This document shows positions 59,813 to 64,000 of a DNA stretch of 64,000 nucleotides, in pieces (position 1 is the stretch's first letter; each line of letters starts with the position of its first letter). The notes beneath the pieces are model-generated. The model saw nothing but the letters and a program-made list of their open reading frames with translations. It was not told the origin of the DNA and did no database searches. Both the position numbers and the translations under genes were made by a program. The stretch spans positions 55,756,501 to 55,820,500 of the forward strand of contig NC_071671.1 in assembly GCF_028554725.1 (NCBI RefSeq), read 5' to 3'. Source of the DNA: Zeugodacus cucurbitae. Taxonomy: Eukaryota > Arthropoda > Insecta > Diptera > Tephritidae.

Positions 59813-60105
59813 TTAGAACCGCCAAATTGAACGAACGTGATTGCACAAACGAAGTTCTGAGTTCGACCACAACATTTAACCGTTAAATGTTGCTTGCGGC
59901 GAATGTGTGTTTGAATAAAGCAGTAAATACAAAAACAACTCACTAAGTGCATTTAATAAATAAATAAAAAATAATTATTAGTAGAAATACTGTGTGCCCG
60001 TGAAAACATTAGAGTAGATTAAAATCTACTGTTGAGTTGAGAAATATTACACTTTACTACCCTTATTCCCTGTCATTGCATTTCCGTTGGTAAATGAATT
60101 TTAAA

Positions 60106-63100
60106 ATGCGTACGTGTGGCATGAGTTTGATCAAGTACATACTGTTCGCCTTCAATATCATATTTGCGGTAAGTAAATGTCATTGTTAATTGCTTAGTTT
60201 GTAAGCTAGTAATAGGCAAATCGCCGAGGTACTCGAGCGAATACCCAATAAAAGTACACTTTTATTAATAATTGTCATTCAAAGTAAATATTTATGGCTG
60301 AAGGGGAATGTCCTGTGTAGATGTGTATGTGCACTGTGCTGGGGACAATGTGCAATGGTGCATGTCCATAATTTACTATACATATTCGTGATTAACACTA
60401 ACAGGACACTTTTCAACACAAGAGCGTGTTGAAAAGTAACCACAACTAGTATTTTTTATTACTTTGGAAATATTTACGAGTGTAATCATTATAAACAAGC
60501 TGATTCATTCAATTTAGCTGAGATATAACTTCATAAAAATAAAGAAGATAAGAATAAAATAGAAAACAATTAAATATCATAGTTCAATTCAAAAAGCTAA
60601 TTGTTCTAAAGGCTTATAGAACTCTTACGAAAACTGTTTCATTATAAAGAATTATAATACATAATATAACTCATAAAGAATAAAAAAAAAAATAAATAAA
60701 GGGACAGTGAACAGAAAAGCCTCCTTTTCCCCATAAGCCAAATTTGGGAGAAGTATTTTTCTTTTATCTTTTCTGCTTGCAATAGAATCGATCGATAGAA
60801 TTGATATCGATGCAAAATGATGGGCTATTTTTTACACCAAAAAACTAAATATCAGGGGACATGGATTGATTTAATGCCCACTGGACAGTTTTTGGGCGGA
60901 TAGTATGATTTTATTATTCTTGTATTATACAAACAAGTAAAGCTTTTAATTAATTGCACAAATCAAATATTTAGATGAAAGAAATTTAAAATTACATTGA
61001 ATTAGCATATGTAAGGCAGAGCAGAATTATATCATAAATATTGTTAACGTGGTTTTCCTACCACTTTTAAAATAACTCGTCTGTTTCGAAAATCTCAAAA
61101 CTGATTTGTTGGTTTGTTATAAATACCAGTGGAACTTTTCTAACTCGAATCACCATAATCCACAAAAAACTTCGAGTTAGAAAGACTTCGAGTTATGGAA
61201 AATTTCAATAAAACATAAATTTTTCAAAAAGCTGTAAAATATATATTTATACACAGTTTTATTTATTTAACGCATAACATTTTATTTAAATACGTTAAAA
61301 CATGTATTCTGTAATTTTGATTGTGGCAGTTTGCTGTTGTTTGGCTCTTGACGTCAGTATCCCAAGCTTTTGTTAGAGTAATATCATATTTTTGATTCTC
61401 TTGATTCTATCAATCAAAATTTCTGCATAACTATCATCATTAATTACCTTCACGTATTTTCAAACAGAAATTATGAGAAATTTTTTATAGTAAATCATTA
61501 GCCTAATCTATTTTGTTAAGAGGTTAAGTGGGTCTAGAGATCTCAAGAAAAGTCTAGCTTTAATAATTTGTTCTAGGAGTAAAGAAAACGGAATCGAATT
61601 TCTATTTTTTAAACTATATTAAACATGTGTTGAAGTATATAACTTTTTTATGTTGATATTTGTATACAAAATAGCGGTTAGGGGGCAAATCTATGAAATT
61701 CCTTTTTTTCAAAAACCTCTACGAGTGCTAGTGATTTTAGAAACACGTACGTTGTTGGCTATAGATCGCAAGATGGTGAACTTGCAAAAAATGTTTAGTT
61801 TTTTTCGAAAGAACGTGCGTAGTTTACTAGTTACTGTCATTCCATTGATATAGTTCAATTTGAATTAGTTACGTGCAATAATCTCCAAGTATCACAGTCA
61901 CCCTAATTAAGTTATGCAGTTTCGAGAAAAACGTGTTTTAAATTTTACGCACTTAAGCTGACTAACCCGAACACTTCCCCACTATACCAGATTAGATAGC
62001 GAAATTTTATTTCACTATTCCACCAATGGAACAATGTTTTTAGAATTCGAAAGTATAATTTCAGGCAAAAAAAATATAATTTTGTTATCCAAAACTTGTA
62101 CAACTCATTTTCAATATTTTTTATCTTTTCGAAATTTAGTATATAATTTAGCATAATATTGTCATGAGCATTTAATCTTTTTAAAACAAATTAATAAAAC
62201 TTAAGAGTTTTTAAGGTATGTAGAAGATATGCTGTACGAAGAAGAGGAGTGTATACCTACAAATCCATACGATCTAGTTAAAAAATGGACAATTACATGT
62301 TAACAAAAAAATATATATATTTATATAAAAATATATGTATGTAAATAAACAGAGACCATTTAGAAAAGCACACGATTGCATAGATTTTCTAGAAGCACAC
62401 CGTAACATGCCATAGTTAGTGCCACACGCAATTACCACTCCATCTATTATATAAATATGTACCTCAGTATGTATGTATGTATACTTCCCCGCATGCAAAG
62501 TGCATGAATTTTTTATTACCTGCCTTAACTTTGACATTAGGCGCCTCGTCAAAACTAACTGCGCCCTATATTCAGGAAATTTGTTGTAATGAGAGTTTGG
62601 ATTTAAGATAAACACGAATAATAAAGCATACACCATAATGGTCACTAGCCATTAGGCATTGGCGCAGAGGCAACGCAAATTTAGTTGGACCTTTCATGTG
62701 GCACCAAACACGAGAACTTATCGCAAATTCTAATCTGACATTGAACTAACCTTTCCACCGCAGTTAGTTAGTGCGCACTTTGCCTTGTAAGCCGAGTAAA
62801 TATGTATTTCATAAGCCAAAAAGCAATTGAACAATAACAAAACCATTTGCATAACAATGCATTTGTTTCAATCATTTTTATCGAATTATTTGATATTCAT
62901 TCGCAGATATCGGGGCTTGGTATACTAATAGCCGGCGCTGTTGTCCTTGCCGATGTCAACCAATTTAGTCACTTTGTTGAGGGGCGAGTGACGGCGCCAC
63001 CCATTGTACTAATTGTAACGGGATTAATCATATTTCTCATTGCATCGTTGGGTTGTTTTGGTGCCATCAAGGAGTCACCAACACTACTGCTGACCGTAAG

Positions 63101-63695
63101 TGATTGGTGATTGGGATTTATCACACGGATGTAAAGTTTCATTACTTTCCTCTCATTTTAGTACGCCGTACTGCTTGCCGTCATCTTCATTGTCGAATTG
63201 GCCGTAGGCATTGCCGCGGCGGTCTTCAAATCGGATCTGGAAATGATGCTGAAGAACTCACTACAGGAAACTATAAAACGTTCAAATCACGAGGATATGA
63301 TGGCTTGGGACAATGTGCAGCGCAAGTTGATGTGTTGTGGTGTCGACAATCCAGCCGATTGGCGTACACTTAGCGCCAATAAAACTTTGCCGGCCAGCTG
63401 CTGTCGCGAGAAATACATTGATGAGGCCGTTGGACATTGCACTGAATCGTTGGCGTTGGGTGTGGATAAGTACTTTCAGGTGTGTACACAGAGTAAGCGT
63501 GGAAAAACATAAAACTTTAAAATTGTTTTTCTTTGCATCTAACAGGAGGGCTGCGTGGGCAAACTTAGGGAACGAATCGATAAGAATGCCGTCATTTTAA
63601 TTGGTGTGGGTATCGGTATTGCCTTCATACAAATATTGGGCATCATACTGGCATGCTACCTGGCTTCCACAATACGTCACGAACGCATGAAATAA
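60106..63695 (+). CDS. Tetraspanin
   Basis: A 239-residue protein in four exons: 60106-60168, 62907-63095, 63162-63479 and 63546-63695. All junctions are GT-AG in phase 0. An in-frame ATG at 60094 would add four residues. It has four membrane segments (about 9-37, 53-75, 85-106 and 203-227), a small extracellular loop, and a large loop holding Cys142-Cys143-Gly, Cys164-Cys165, Cys177 and Cys193, a six-cysteine tetraspanin pattern. An N-glycosylation motif lies at Asn157. Exon 2 starts ISGLGILIAG and ends TLLLT. The tail is short (RHERMK), without an obvious YxxPhi sorting signal. Tetraspanins organise membrane microdomains. The neighbourhood suggests a Tsp47F-type ortholog, but I cannot confirm this. 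Intron 1 is 2.7 kb; the others are short. Confidence 0.93.
60169..62906. other. Tetraspanin intron 1
   Basis: AT-rich. It contains a decayed relative of the CAGTTGAAC element at about 61131-61210. The frames at 61650, 61945 and 62274 have no domain. Confidence 0.6.
61131..61210. mobile_element. Truncated relative of the TA-flanked palindromic MITE
   Basis: Reads cagtggaacttttctaactcg at the left and gacttcgagttatggaaaat toward the right, matching the ends of the element at 51433-51592 and the copy at 37753. The terminal right repeat is missing. Confidence 0.5.
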
Positions 63696-64000
63696 ATATG
63701 AGGAAAACGAGGTTAGTCGTTTAGAAGTGGTTAAGCTGCAACTTGTATATATGTATATAAAATTAACTTCCTTCGAATTGAGGTCAATATATTCTTGAAC
63801 AAGTCGTAATGTATTGAATATGTGACTTTGCGTGCCTTAATACTTTAGTAGAAGCAACAGTTCGCATTTAAATTATAATTATTTAGAAAATTGTAATCTA
63901 TTTCAAGCAAAATTTAATGTTTACAATACCTTTTCGTTTCTTTTATTTTTAGCTACTAATTCCATCATTGATGAAAGTAACAAAATTTCGAAAATCACCA
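63696..64000. other. Tetraspanin 3' UTR and flank to the window edge
   Basis: No coding signature was seen. A donor-like gag|gttagt at about 63711 and an acceptor-like atttttag near 63952 could mark a 3' UTR intron. Confidence 0.4.

Overview
This is a eukaryotic, AT-rich nuclear window from an insect, most likely a higher fly and plausibly a tephritid fruit fly. The indications are short GT-AG introns of about 50-100 bp beside multi-kilobase ones, a tandem array of ecdysteroid-kinase-like (EcKL) genes, a secreted Cu/Zn superoxide dismutase of Drosophila Sod3 type, and decayed Tc1/mariner, MITE and non-LTR debris. Species identity is inference. I rebuilt gene models by hand from splice sites, reading phase and paralog comparison; all coordinates are exact unless marked approximate.

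Layout. 1-12.6 kb is mostly non-coding. It holds one small coding exon (4567-4644), two copies of a ~390 bp MITE family (one reduced) and a 1.3 kb interspersed repeat. 12.6-31.4 kb is a tandem array of five EcKL genes, all on the minus strand. They share exon lengths (491 and 367 bases recur) and a promoter module. Four are intact. The fourth (27465-28981) is a pseudogene with a one-base deletion and an in-frame stop. The spacers hold a mariner transposase tail, a mariner transposase head, a 5'-truncated LINE, another LINE fragment and more copies of the interspersed repeat. 33.8-37.1 kb is a complete plus-strand ETHE1 persulfide dioxygenase in five exons. 38.0-40.1 kb is a plus-strand coiled-coil/PDZ protein. 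The small exon at 4.6 kb ends in the phase needed to join the exon at 37990, so the EcKL array and ETHE1 may be nested in a ~33 kb intron of the PDZ gene. 43.8-54.3 kb is Sod3: a likely TATA/Inr promoter, a 5' non-coding exon, a three-exon secreted core, and two far-downstream alternative 3' exons that fit the same cryptic donor and would give different C-termini, one resembling a GPI-attachment tail. 60.1-63.7 kb is a four-exon tetraspanin.

Biology. The genes do not form an obvious pathway. ETHE1 (mitochondrial sulfur detoxification), Sod3 (extracellular superoxide removal) and EcKLs (steroid or xenobiotic phosphorylation) are all metabolite or stress enzymes, but their proximity probably reflects old microsynteny rather than co-regulation. 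The observations I rate highest are the alternative Sod3 C-termini, the nested EcKL array, the GC-AG first intron kept in three of five EcKL paralogs, the exact single-intron difference in the array, and an upstream block that looks more similar between two paralogs than their coding sequence.
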